Positions 48,567 to 59,960 of a stretch of 64,000 nt of DNA are shown here, piece by piece (the stretch's first letter is position 1; each line of letters starts with the position of its first letter). Source of the DNA: Ustulina deusta (taxonomy: Eukaryota > Ascomycota > Sordariomycetes > Xylariales > Xylariaceae). Location of the stretch: NCBI GenBank assembly GCA_023159155.1, contig JAJNNX010000006.1, positions 372,001 to 436,000 of the forward strand. Direction: 5' to 3'. The position numbers and the translations under genes were made by a program. The notes under the pieces are model-generated. The model saw nothing but the letters and a program-made list of their open reading frames with translations. It did no database searches and had not been told where the DNA came from.

Positions 48567-50290
48567 AAATATTTAAAATCTATTAAAAACTTGCGGAGCG
48601 CTAGTTGTTATAAAAGCAAGCTATAAAATAAAGCCTAGCGTTTAAACTACGCTTGCTAAATAAGGTAAAAAAAACTAAGTAATAATAAAAAAACTAAATT
48701 ATTAAATAAAAACAATTAGTTGAGCAGCAGATTTTATAATTAAAAATAAATATTACTAACTCTATAATAAACAAGTTTTTTATTTTTTATTAGAAATTCC
48801 TACTAGTACTATATAAACTTATAACTAAACTTTATTTATAATATATTACTATAGTTCTAGATATTTTTTAATAAATATATTACTAATTAATTTATATATT
48901 AATATTATATTTTAGATTTTATTTATATAGTTATATTAATTAGCAAAGCTATATTTGTTAGTATATATAGTACTATAAATTACTAGCTATAATATAAAAA
49001 TAATAAACTTTTGCTATAAACTAATACTTAAGTAGCAAATATTACTGCCAAAGTTTATAGTAAAGTTTACTCAAGTTTTTCCTAATATTATAGCTAATAG
49101 CCTAGAACTACTTTTATTATTATTTATTTTTATATTATTAATAAAAAAAAGATCTAAAAAAAAAAATTTCAAAGCTATAACTTTTTTTTACTTTATATAC
49201 TATAAACTAAAAAATATATTAATAATAAAGCTATATTAAAATTTAATAAATATAGCTCTAAATAATTTATATATAAAAAAATATAATTATTAATTTTAGT
49301 TATAAAAACGTTAGCTTTAATAGTACTATTAATATTTATAGTTCTATTTATATTTAATAAAGCATCCGTAGTAAACCTAGCTAACCTAAACTATATATAA
49401 AACTAATAAATAGATTTATAAAATTGTTTTAATCTATATAAAACATACTTAAATATACTAGTATAATAAATATTAAAATATTTATTGTTTTAAATAGAAC
49501 AAGATATATTAAAATAAAATAAATAAAAATTTAAATTAGAAAAATAATCTAAAAAGTAATAATATATTTAGCAAAACTTCTAAAAATTTTATTTATTAAA
49601 AATAAATAAACAATAAAATTTAAAACTAAAAAGTATAAAACAAAAAATAAAGTTTAAATAAAATATTTTTATTTTTTTTAAAAAATATAATTTATTTATA
49701 AGTTTAGTAATTTTTAATATTTCTATTATATCTAATAAAATTTTAATAAATCGGCTATAAGCGTTATAAAATTGTTTTTTATTAAGTTTTTTTAAAAAAA
49801 ATATAAATAAAAAAATATAGTAAAATATATATTAAAATCTTAAATAATACTACTTAAAAGTTCTTAATATAATCTAGCAAACATATTTAAACTGCTTTTA
49901 TAGTTAAAATAAATAACTTTAATTGCTTATAATTTAATAATAAAGTAGCAATTTAACCTATTAATTATTAATTTAATTAGTTTTTTAATTTTAAATATAA
50001 ATCTTACTAATCTTAATATTTTAGTATTTTAAAAATTATCTAATTAGTAGTAACTAAAATAGTAGTAAGATCTAGAAACAAAATCTAAAAAGTTAATTAA
50101 ACTATATAAGTTATTTTTTAACTATTTTAACAAACAAAAATATTAAAACAATTACTAACTATTATATAATAAATTATAATTAATATATTATAATATATAG
50201 TATGTGCTAGCTATATATTATATATAAAAAAACAATCTAAATAAAACCTAGATATAACTTACTAAAAAAAAAGATCTCTGTCCTAACCTC
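48567..50290. other. AT-rich RIP-degraded DNA up to the compartment boundary
   Basis: Last AT-rich stretch before the composition change. No motif was read. Confidence 0.5.
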
Positions 50291-50748
50291 TATAGGCAAA
50301 AGTCAAGCTATAGTACAAAATAAATAGGGCTAAGTCATATGACACGGACCCAGTCGTATGACGTAACACTATACCTGGAGTGTGAAGGCAGGGGGGTTAA
50401 AGCAGAAGAATACTGAAGGAAACAGAATTAATTTCCAAGGATTAGAGATCCTAAACCCGGAAGAGAACATCAATTACAGCTCATAACTATATGATATTCC
50501 ATATCATCGATGAGGAGTAATGCCCAGTTATCGACTGAAGCCATATTAATATCAAATAGTTAGACCCTTTACGAGAATACAAATGAAATGCCATCCATAG
50601 GTATCGTCTGGCACAACACCTACTGCGCCGAAAAGCCACCATGGTTAGTCCCCCAGAGTCTTTTATTCCCCCTTTTGGCATGTCTCAGAGCCCTAAATTG
50701 CCTTAACGGGCATTTTATGCTCCTGCTACTCCTGCATACTCCCGAAAC
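50290..50748. other. Boundary between AT-rich and GC-normal DNA
   Basis: Within about 100 bases the sequence changes from nearly pure A/T to balanced composition. Two related ten-base palindrome-like words, GTCATATGAC (about 50,335) and GTCGTATGAC (about 50,352), lie at the edge. No gene is visible in the first few hundred bases except the broken dehydrogenase fragment that follows. Confidence 0.6.
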
Positions 50749-50841
50749 CCCGAGTAATTCGGCGACTTCGCGGCCCATTCCATCCCCTGAGCCGGCGCCT
50801 GTCACTACTGCCGTCTTGCCCTCAAATCGCGCCATTGACAC
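50620..50841 (-). pseudogene. Short-chain dehydrogenase/reductase, 5' fragment
   Basis: From an ATG at 50839-50841 (minus strand) the first residues read MSMARFEGKTAVVTGAGSG. Then follow DGMGREVAELLG, a Rossmann nucleotide-binding start of the SDR family (TGxxxGxG glycine motif, here with two extra residues before the second part). After about 31 residues the similarity is lost, and no catalytic Tyr-x3-Lys region is visible in any frame downstream. SDR proteins are normally about 250 residues, so this is a remnant, probably frameshifted and truncated at the edge of the AT-rich block. It could be a small de novo frame, but the start is too typical of SDRs for that. Confidence 0.55.
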
Positions 50842-51689
50842 CCGTCGAGGAGTTTCCTCGTGGTTGTGAGTTGTCGTGGTGAGTGTCGGGATATCGATAC
50901 TAAGGTCAAGGGAGAGCTGGGGGTACCGTGGATGTATGTATCTTGTCGTGCGAGAAATCCCGAATCACGCAATAGATGGTGGTCTGTAGGAAAGGGTTTT
51001 CAGTATTTTCGGAGAAAGCGGTATCATGACACCGCCATGTCGATATCGGTTATCCCTCGAAACACGGCTTAGGCGGACCTTCTCCCGATACTCCATATGG
51101 AGATGGCGTTAAGACGGGCCGAGACATGTATAAGAATATCCCTCCCTCATGGAGGCTACGATATCGATTACTCCTATCCGGTTCAGCGTATTCATCTGTT
51201 GCTTTGGCTCAGGCCCGGCTCACCCTATCGTGAGTCAGTCAGGTAACCGAAGGATTATATTTATCTACAATGTATGCGTAAGGAAAAGGTCCTTAAATCG
51301 GATGAGCGTCACATATCACTCTACAGGTTTTTCTTGTCGACGGCACGGAGCTCGCTGGTAAAATGATTGGTATATGAGTGTTGCATTCAGCTTGACTACA
51401 TTATGACAGAAGGTGGGAAGACCTCAATATATACATGAACGGTGATTACCGTGCCCTTCGTGCCCTTGAGGCTCAGTGTACGACAATAAACAGCGGCCCA
51501 ACGCTCCGACAGTGGTGAAGAGATCGTTTCGTACGGATCTTCGCCATTGCTCGGCGCAGCGAGCAAGAAGTAAGGTACGTATTCGAACTCCCAAAGTAGG
51601 AAGCAAGGGAGGCATTGTGGGCAGTCTCCCTGTTACCATGGCAGACCTCTCTCTGGCCGACCCCCCTCTTCACACTTTCACCGAATTCC
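50842..51689. other. Intergenic or decayed sequence
   Basis: GC-normal sequence with only short overlapping frames in conflicting directions. I recognise no domain, tRNA or repeat in it. Confidence 0.5.
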
Positions 51690-52812
51690 CTTTTTAGGAA
51701 CCGAAATACCGACTCCGAGGTAATAGTCATGTGTAATGGCAAAAGCTTAGTTATCCACCTCTTCGCCGAGTCCTTTGACGAATCACCTCCACTCAAAGAC
51801 CCGTATCTCTTCTTCCCTCGAGTTACCAACGAATTTGAGATAGATGGCCTTCCTGTTGATGACTTCTATGACTGGGTTCTCGAGCCGTTCTTTCCTATTC
51901 TTCGCGATCTGCCTACTCTGAAAGGAGGCACCGTATCGACGCTTCAAGATTTCTTCTTTCCTGAAACACGGTTCTTTACATTACGTGCAGTTACCGGACG
52001 ACTAGTTCCAGTCCCCTCTATAACTGACAAGGCTGACAACGGTGGGCTTGGGTATGGTATCCATCTTCCTGACGCGCCCTATTTACCATGGTAATTGTTC
52101 GTTCCCTCTGATCTCGAGATTTGTGCTGAGCGTCCGGAGGAAGCCATCTCTATATAGTGGATATAGTGGGATTCGTCTATATATATGGGTGGCCCCCCTA
52201 GGTATCTGGGAAGAGCAGGAATCAATTGACGACTCTATTGAGCCCTAACTACTATCTACCTATTTCCTAACTGCAGGTAGGTCTATCTATTCACTCTAAA
52301 ATCCCATTTCCTAACAGGAGGGTACGGCCTGCAGGCGCAAGTAACATCTTCTTCCTTAAGCTAGCGCACCGGGGACGTAAGTGTTACGAAACGGGAATTA
52401 AGCAACTACGAAAAGATCGACAATGCTGGGCCAGAAAAAGAGCTACGTATCTCTCGCCTGCACGGTCTAGTACGAAGTCACGCTGGTTTGATACTCGGAC
52501 TTTTGCTCACCAATATCGACTGAAAGCCCGCAACCTTGGCCTGCGCTGCGAAGTCCGGCATGCCTATTTCCTTGCGGCGCAAATGGGTTGCTCAAGCCAA
52601 ATCCGCCATCGAACGCCTACACGCGACCGGCATCATTTGGGGCAATGCGAAGGCGGGAAATGTCTTGATTGATATTAATAAGGAGGCATGGGTGATCGAA
52701 TTTTGTGGGGGATACACGGAGGGGTAGGTAGACAGGGAGCTCGCCGGTACTGTAGCAGGCGATTTACAGGGTCTTACGAAGATAACAACCCTTCTTGACG
52801 TCTATTGTTTAG
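51690..52812 (+). pseudogene. Fungal kinase-like protein pseudogene
   Basis: The N-terminal part (about 51,690-52,091) encodes CNGKSLVIHLFAESFDE and a segment rich in aromatic and acidic residues, ending GIHLPDAPYLPW before a TAA (52092-52094). The same frame continues with VPSDLEICAERPEEA. A downstream block (about 52,392-52,500) reads RELSNYEKIDNA then LRISRLHGLVR. The kinase-like block (52536-52790) contains GIIWGNAKAGNVLID and VIEFCGGYTEG. From recall of this fungal family, the expected catalytic-loop form is WGD-x-K-x-x-N and the metal-binding form is DFGGGYTEGW. Here Asp is Asn (codon 52644-52646), DFG is EFC (52698-52706) and the Trp after YTEG is a stop (TAG, 52725-52727). The remainder, VDRELAGTVAGDLQGL, continues past that stop. 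Several stops plus loss of key residues argue for a dead gene. Intron positions were not resolved. Confidence 0.65.
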
Positions 52813-54513
52813 GTCCATATGCCAATGTGACCGAACATGGACTTCGAGAAAGTGAAACAGTCCACCGAAAAGTAGTTGGCTCGTCACTTGTGAGGCGAGG
52901 CCCTCGCCAGCACTCGGATGCTACTACTTGGATAGCTATTTGGGAGACTCTACTTGCCGATGCCCGGTGCCTTATACCAGTGGTTATTTTCACTGTGAAA
53001 GCTTCGATTATCAGTGGTTTCGTATTGCCAGTACGAGGTGGTTGCTACGGCGTAGACTGCTACCTGAATAGCAAGGTTGGGGATGCTTATAGTATGATGT
53101 GAGCCAAAGAGGAAGGGCGAAACCTAGTTCCGAGCAGTGGCGGTCAATGTGGGAACAAGCCTTAAGCGCCTTACCAGGTGTCAGAACTTTAGGTATATAG
53201 TCGCGATAGGCACTTATTGCGCAAAGGGCCTAAATCATATATGCTAACGATCTCTGCTATATACCGAACGCCTCCTCTGTCTCAGAAGGTATGACAGTAT
53301 GACACTAAGCTAGACAGCAAATGGAACCATCCAGCCCAACACGTTCCTGATGTTATCACTCAACAAGGATACGGTAATGATGCTGTCCTCGATGGGTTGG
53401 AAAGGACTGTGTCAGCCGCTAAGCTGCTTTCTTGACGATACAAGAGCTGCATGAGACAGGATATCTCTGGCATCAGGGTCAAATTGGATTTCCTTACACC
53501 GCAGACGCCGAGGCCAAAGGTCAGAGAGGCCAGTGGAAGAAGAGGTGACGTTAGAGCTAGACAGGGTAGGTCAACTGATGGTTGTTTGAATCGCCCTTAG
53601 TTTTTTTTTTTTTTAAAGAGAGAGAGAGAAAGCAAAGGGTGCAATATCTGCCGAGCTAGGTACTGCGGCTTTGCCCCGATACTCGGGATATTCCGTGTCC
53701 GTGTCTTCGGGGAACAACATCAAGTGCAAGAAACCAAGACGCCTCGAAATAATTTCCCCTGGCAGGCAATGCGACGAACAAGACTGAAACGTAACATCTT
53801 GCTTCCCACGACGATTGGGCTTCGTTTCGTCTGCATCATTTCCTCTAATATCCTATCGGCACATCAACACCAACACGGCCCCTTTCGAAACGCAGCATTG
53901 ACAGGCCACGATAAATTTGTTCAGTCTAGCTGTCTCTTTGTCGTTTTAGAGCTGAGCTCAAGAAGACTGCTTTCGGTTTGGTGCCGAGAGCTTCCAGGTT
54001 GCCGAGGTGTGACGGTCAGCCAAGCGCCGCAGTAGACCTCCGATTAGGGGATAGATAGAGTCGCTAAGCGACTAGGCTTGTAGACGTAGTCTCCTGACTC
54101 AAGTTGTCGACCAACTCGAGTCCTTTCTCCATGCAGCATAGAGAGCTCTGGATAACGGGCCGCCTCCAGGGAGCAAGAGGAAAGAGGGAGGAGGGAGGGG
54201 GAATCTGGAATTTGGAATTTGTCGACATCATACCGCCGTCATTTGCCTCCAGAGTTTTTAGAGATTGTCGTTTTTTGGAATATCTTTACCCTTTAGGAGA
54301 GATAGCGTTGTCCTAAGCAGCTGAGACTCCCGTGATGATTTGCCCCTAGAAATTCCGTATATGTCGCTAGTTATTTGACAGAGCAGCGTACCTGCATTCA
54401 GAGCCCGCACTAACTAGAACCAGCACGATCGCAATTACCACTCAGCTGAAATCTCCAAACTAAGTGCTGTCTATTGATCAGACCCATGACAGTCCCCATG
54501 GAAAAAAACTTTC
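52813..54513. other. Intergenic sequence, no gene recognised
   Basis: Only short unrelated frames. There is a T run (53601-53614) followed by a GA microsatellite (53618-53630). Frames at 53724-54035 and 54104-54316 have no recognisable domain and no conserved splice structure. Confidence 0.5.
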
Positions 54514-54840
54514 TGGGTTGGTAGGATCTGCCGTTAGCGCAGATCAGTGCGGCTTCTGGGCGGGTACTACAGCGGGCCGCAGTTTGCGGCCGCAGATCCT
54601 GATCATCATTGCATGAACCTTCATGACGCAGTGTAGTGTATAAGTGTTATGCCTCTATTCATGTAAGACGCAACAAGAAGAATCAAGAAGTATAGGTATT
54701 CTTGGAACCGTCAGTCTGTTTCTGTAGACTGTATTGTAGAAGATAGTAGTAAAGGAGGACGAGTAGGTAGACACGAGAAAGGAGACGGCCACGCTACAGT
54801 ATACTAATGGGAGAGTGGAAAGTGTTTAGTATCTACCGCT
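54514..54840. repeat. Possible LTR remnant with inverted repeats
   Basis: AGGATCTGC (54523-54531) and its complement GCAGATCCT (54592-54600) bracket a GC-rich segment that itself contains GGCCGCA-GTT-TGCGGCC (54575-54591). The preceding GGGTTGG resembles the TGTTGG start of copia LTRs, and a TATAAG lies about 100 bases downstream. No second copy exists in the window and no target duplication could be defined, so this is tentative. Confidence 0.3.
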
Positions 54841-56281
54841 ACCTAGGGGGTGTAAACCATTTGGTGGGTCTTTCTTATTACACCATCTCTACGCCGAATC
54901 TAGCTCCTTAGTTCCGGTACTGGTCCGGGAAAGCGGAGGCTTGGAGAACGAATTTATTAGAGAATTCTGGTGGCGAACTATACCCACCAGCCGGGCTATT
55001 GGGCCCGAATTCCAAAATGAGGAATGGCATGCTCTAAGCTAGTCCTATTAGGAGTGTACTGGGATTAAACCATCTCCTATGTAGTAGCTACCGAGGCATC
55101 TCGATTAGCAAGTCAGCCATTCATTGACATCATTATACAGTAGAGGTAATACAAGCCCGAAGGTGAAAACCAGCCAATTAAACAAAGAATAGGCACCTTG
55201 GTTTGAGCTGCCAATCAAACGTCTATACTACCGTTGTCCACGTGTCGTATGGCTTGACCGCCCAAGGGTTGAGGTATCCAGACAAGTAGGAGAACCGGTA
55301 CCAATGAAAAACCTCTTCGGCGTCCAACTACAGGGGCATGCTAATAGTTAGCCGCGGTATACTAAGAGTAACCGCATCAAGTCTTAACTCGATGTTCCAG
55401 ACACTTCGGTCAAGAGCTGGGGTGAAGAATTTTGTTGTGAGAACCGCATATCGCGAGGTGTATACAGCCCAGATGAAAACTAGAAACCTCCAACATCTGC
55501 TGTATGCTTTACTAGCTCCACGCGCATTGGGCGTCTGAGTCAAGATCCTTGAATAATGCCTCATTGATAACCTCATTCGCTTGAATTTTTAGTCTTCCTT
55601 ATTTCTCTTGACCAGGGTTGCCCATTCCTAGTCCGCTAGCTGCAAGGCGCTTCTGATGGTAGAGCAGTCATGTCTGCCACGTTACTAGCACCATTCTATG
55701 CTCTCTGTGGATTTCATTTATTGTTGTTTTAGTTGCGGACCTAGGTTTACTTCGCTCTGGCCAGGTCCAGCGATACCATGAACAGGTTCGTTTACGGTTA
55801 TGCATGTCCAGCTGTGATCTGAGTCGATCATGATATGTCAACATAGTAGACTAAACCAAGCACGTACGAGTCGTGGCAACAACATGGGGAATTGGACGAT
55901 CATTTTGGGGATACGCACCAATGAACAGGAGATAAACGGACAGGTTCGGCTAATAGTGGTAGCTTCTTGTGTCTATCCCGTTAGCTTGAGCCCAAAATCC
56001 GGCCCGTACCTAGGTAGTTAGAGTAAGAGAGTCCATTATGATGCGGCGGTAAATCCACCGACTATTGCATTGAAGACCCAATCAAGCTTACCAGTTATTC
56101 TAGAGCGGCATAAAGGCGGTTTAGTCACATTTTAAGTTACTTAGTCGAAAGCTGAAGAACGCTTAGCAACTAGTTCAAACCAGAGCGGTAAGTCCATCAA
56201 CGACCTTCACTCTCCAAGTATACGAATATCATCAGTATGAGCAATCAAAGAGCGAGGACATCATGTAGGTGGCCAAACGAA
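54841..56281. other. Intergenic sequence upstream of the HsbA-type gene
   Basis: GC-normal and non-repetitive. The minus-strand frame at 55328-55576 ends in a plausible protein-like segment, but I could not identify it or extend it by splicing. Nothing else is supported. Confidence 0.5.
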
Positions 56282-56288
56282 TATAAAA
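56282..56288 (+). promoter_or_regulatory. TATA box of the HsbA-type gene
   Basis: TATAAAA lies 158 bases before the start codon, followed by a CT/CA-rich leader (CCAACACACAACTTCTTC-type) typical of strongly expressed fungal genes. Confidence 0.55.
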
Positions 56289-56445
56289 ACCCGACTGCCC
56301 TCGCCTCGATGAGAGCCTTTTTCCTCACCACCATCCGCAACAACTACAGCTTCACAAGCAACTCTATTATCCTCTTTACCCAACCTCACCAACATTTATT
56401 TCCAACACACAACTTCTTCTCTCATCACCCCAACCAATCATCAAG

Positions 56446-57124
56446 ATGCTCTTCTCCAAGATCTTCGCTGCTGGTGCCATCATGGCTTCCACGGCCATGG
56501 CCTCTCTCAGCCCCAGCCAGATTGCCGACAGCATTAAGCAGGTCACGATCATCTCTCAGAACCTCCAGGCGCCAGCTAATAGCATCACCCTCGTCAACGC
56601 CCCCTTGATCATCATTGGACAGGGACCATTCCCCCAGATCATCGCTGGATTCACCCAGATTGTCACCGTCGTCGGCGCCACCATCACCTCGATGGATGGT
56701 ACCCAACCAGTCTCCTCTCAGGCGGATGCTGACCTCATCTTCAACGCTTTCCGTGGAGTAAGTGCAACACCATCTCGCCACAATGGGGCCGGTATTAACA
56801 AATGCTTCTTCAGTTCGTCCGCGTGCACCAGCAGCTTCTCAACATCTTGATCGGAAAGTCCGGTATTCTCACCAGCATTCCTCTCGTCGGCCAGCCCGTA
56901 GCCGCTGTCCTCCGCCAAGTCGAGGGCGTTGTTGATGTGAGTGATACCTCTATTGTACGATAAATACTAGCGCGAGACTGACTTTCATTTCCCAGACCAT
57001 TGCTATTGCTCTGATCGACATCGCTGAGGCCCGCGCCCAGGACCTTGAGAGCGAGGCCAACAACCTCGGCGGTACCCTTGACCTCGCCATCCAGAAATAC
57101 CAGGGCATCTCCCTCAACATCTAA
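56446..57124 (+). CDS. Secreted HsbA-type (hydrophobic surface-binding protein A family) protein
   Basis: Three exons: 56446-56757, 56814-56936 and 56996-57124, giving 187 residues. Introns are GTAAGT...CAG (56 bp) and GTGAGT...CAG (59 bp), both phase 0, with TTAAC- and CTGAC-like branch sites. Residues 1-19 (MLFSKIFAAGAIMASTAMA) form a signal peptide with an AMA cleavage site. The mature part has an alternating hydrophobic pattern (SPSQIADSIKQVT near its start) and ends IQKYQGISLNI. It contains no cysteine. Length, signal peptide, helical hydrophobic repeats and lack of cysteine fit the HsbA domain family. Members include a cell-surface protein that binds hydrophobic surfaces and recruits cutinase in Aspergillus oryzae, and antigenic cell-wall galactomannoproteins. 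The ATG has context ATCAAG. It is the first intact gene beyond the AT-rich block, about 6 kb away. The function here is inferred from family only. Confidence 0.85.
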
Positions 57125-59430
57125 ATTGCTTCTCCGCAATTTAACGCTGCTATCAAACCCGAGGACAGATCTTTCTGCAATGGTTGATCGATGCTGAATG
57201 CAATTTCGCTTCTTAGAGCTGGGTGTTAACTAGTTGGAGAGTTAGGAACAGAGTGGTGGACAGTTCTGACAAGGGGGTGTGGCAGAGGAGGGGTCGAAAA
57301 TTTAATTTCTAATTAAGTAGTAATAATATCAGTATTGGTATTGTGCAATATCTTGCGTCTCGTTCAAATTGTGGATCTAGTTCGACGATGAGCTCAATGA
57401 TAAGTAGCGGGCGGAATGACAAGGCCTCCGGTACTTCTCATAAACACAAAAAAACATGACACGCGCGAAAATTGCACGTCTAAACACCATTTATTTTTCA
57501 GGTTCAATGACAGTACAATTACATTTCTTAATATCCGTCAGAAATCTTCTCCCCAAGTATACGGAATTAGGCAAAGCGGAATAATAGTGTCTACATATTC
57601 CTACCTACGCATCAAGTCATATTAAATCCAGTTTCCATTTCTTTGTTGACTGATAATAACCAATGAGTCATGTCGCCCTCGCAGTAATAATCAGACCGGA
57701 GTGGTTAGTGTTGACTTTACCTACCCAGTTTATCCAGGAATGGTGTAAGCTGTAAATAAACGGCAAGTCGTTTGGAATACGGTTATGAATATCGAGTGAC
57801 AATGTATACACTCTTGAAATCATGTTTGCCGTGGCTGACAGTTACTAACATCTGAAGGATTTTCCAATGAAATTGGTAGTATTAACCAGAGACAGTAATG
57901 GTAGTTAGACGGGAAGTACACAAGAAATGCTTCTAATACCACAGAATTGTATTACGTATAATATACAAACGATAATTGACGCGTTAGTAATGCAGTAGCA
58001 GTCTTTATTCTCTCACCGGCCTTTGCGGCTGAATTTAAGCCTAGCGGGGTTTTCAAACTTGGGCCAGATTTTAACTTATTCACCACTATGGATCCATCTT
58101 CGAAATTTAACAGAAAATAGTTCCATTAACGATAGACTGAGAAAGAGGAGGAGCGGGGGCTACCTAGTTAGTATAGTCTAGGTGTATAGGGGAAATTTAC
58201 CAATTCCATCTTATTTCCACCTCTGGAGGATAAAAATTGCGACTCTAGTGACAAACCTGGCCTGTCACACAGGAAAAAGAAAAGAGAAAAAAGAAAGAAA
58301 GAAAAAGGGGGTTTTGTGGGAGGAAGAAGAGCAAGAAGCCAGTATCGACGAAACTTTAAGGAGAAATGAACGTTGATCCATGTTGATAATGACCCAAAAG
58401 CGTACGCCTTTTAAATTTCTTCTAAATAACAACCCTCGTTTCCCTTCACCCTTGTAAATAGTCCTAGCAGCTCTTCTCAAACCGAGCCTCCCTTGGGCAT
58501 ATTGAATTAGGCAGAAACATTAGAAGTGCAGAAAGGGAATTAATGTAGCCCCTCGTGTACAAAGATTAGCTTAGCCATGCACTTCGGCACGCGAAGTTGA
58601 AGATTCGCAATGAAAGAGCTTAATTATCAGCACAAATCGCAATGAATTCTTCCAAACGAAACAACCGATAATTAGGTATCTGTGTGGGCTATTGCAGCAA
58701 AGATAGCTACAGAGTGTGCAAGTCTTAAAAAGGACTACTTAGCCATTTAATGTACAAGCAAACGTAAAATCTATTACGGTCATATTCAAGGGGTGTTTAA
58801 CCTAGTCTCTAATAACATATCACGCTTTAATTTGCTTAACTTGAGTTGCTTATTGTAAGTTTCCTTATATACTAAGAGCACCGGTAATAGAGACCCTAGG
58901 CTAAATATGCTGCAAACAAATCTCTCGGGGTCTAATCACAACATTAGGGGCATTTTGAGGAGAGACAGTTTTCGAAGTAAACACTGCGAACTTTAGGGTC
59001 ATGTTTATTAATAATGATTTTGCAGAGCTGACATCGCCTCAATCTATAGTAATAAATAGCAAACTCGCGAAATAGTATTCTTTAATAATAACATCGAATA
59101 CAATTCTAAAATTAACAAAGCTAGTCATGCGCGTCTTGGTCTTAAGCAGCAACACAAGTTCCACAACAAGAACATTTCACGTATCGGACACTCAGCTTTA
59201 TGCGAAAAAGCAGATATTCGCTGGACATTCTAGCGTGACCCGCAACGATGGCAGAGATACAGGCAGCAGACTACCTAGCTTGTGTGCAGTAAGATCCTGC
59301 TTCGTACGAAAAATGAAGGCGCACCACCAACATACGAATTTGCGACAGAGATTTGTATGGGTTTGCTACTTTTCAACTCGTACGAAACGATGACAATCCG
59401 GACAATAAATTACCCGGCAGGTTTGGGTGT
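57125..59430. other. Intergenic sequence, no gene recognised
   Basis: Non-repetitive and GC-normal to slightly AT-rich. A purine-only tract (about 58,270-58,310, A and G with almost no C or T) is the only notable composition feature. The short frames at 57416, 58182, 58265 and 59127 have no domain or splice continuation. Confidence 0.5.
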
Positions 59431-59439
59431 GTCTTTTCG

Positions 59440-59960
59440 ATTCTCTAAGATCAATCTATTGGTTGCAGCCCTCGGTGAGACTGCGAAGGATGCATCCGAT
59501 GTTTGCAACTGGCACCGTGGTTATACCGTTCACCCTCCGCAACAACTTGGCCGTAAAGGCATCTATATAATTTTTCCTTATGGGCCTGCAAATGACGGTC
59601 CTATTCTTGCTTAATAACTATTGTTCTGCATTCCGGGCATCGTTGGTACTTGTGGGCCTGCAAGTGATGATCGAGTTCTTGCTTGTCGAAATATCCTTGG
59701 CATTTCCAGCATCTTTATCTTTAGCAAACTTATTAGTGACGATTAAGTTCTTGAACGTCGATGAATACCCGCATTGGATGCATTGATTTTTATGGCAGGT
59801 TTTCTTGTGAATTGAATTCTTGAATGTCGATACTTTTCCCGTACCGCGTACAATGCTTTTTGGAGCAGATTGTCTGATGGTGTTCGAATCCCTGAGCGTT
59901 GATGGATTGGCACGCAGGAATTCTATCGACGCTCAAGAATTCGATCGCTATAAGGAAATA
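59440..59960 (-). pseudogene. C2H2 zinc-finger protein pseudogene
   Basis: On the minus strand two adjacent fingers can be read. Finger A (59649-59711) is CWKCQGYFDKQELDHHLQAH. Finger B (59577-59639) starts CPECRTIVIKQE, has a TAG stop, then DRHLQAHK. The spacing is C-x2-C, then x3-F-x4-L-x2-H-x3-H in finger A. The DNA of the two fingers is similar, so they arose by tandem duplication. Further upstream on the same strand, degenerate fingers appear in different frames, for example CIQCGYSSTFKN and HHQTICSKKHC, with stops and frame shifts between them. I see no start codon or effector domain. It is best read as the broken remains of a multi-finger gene of unknown function. Confidence 0.6.

Noticed and set aside
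1..50300. Centromere candidate
   Set aside because: A long AT-rich RIP-ed block is compatible with a fungal regional centromere, but sequence alone cannot separate that from an ordinary transposon island. CENP-A mapping would decide.
53724..54035. 103-residue plus-strand frame
   Set aside because: No domain, no conserved pattern and no splice partner.
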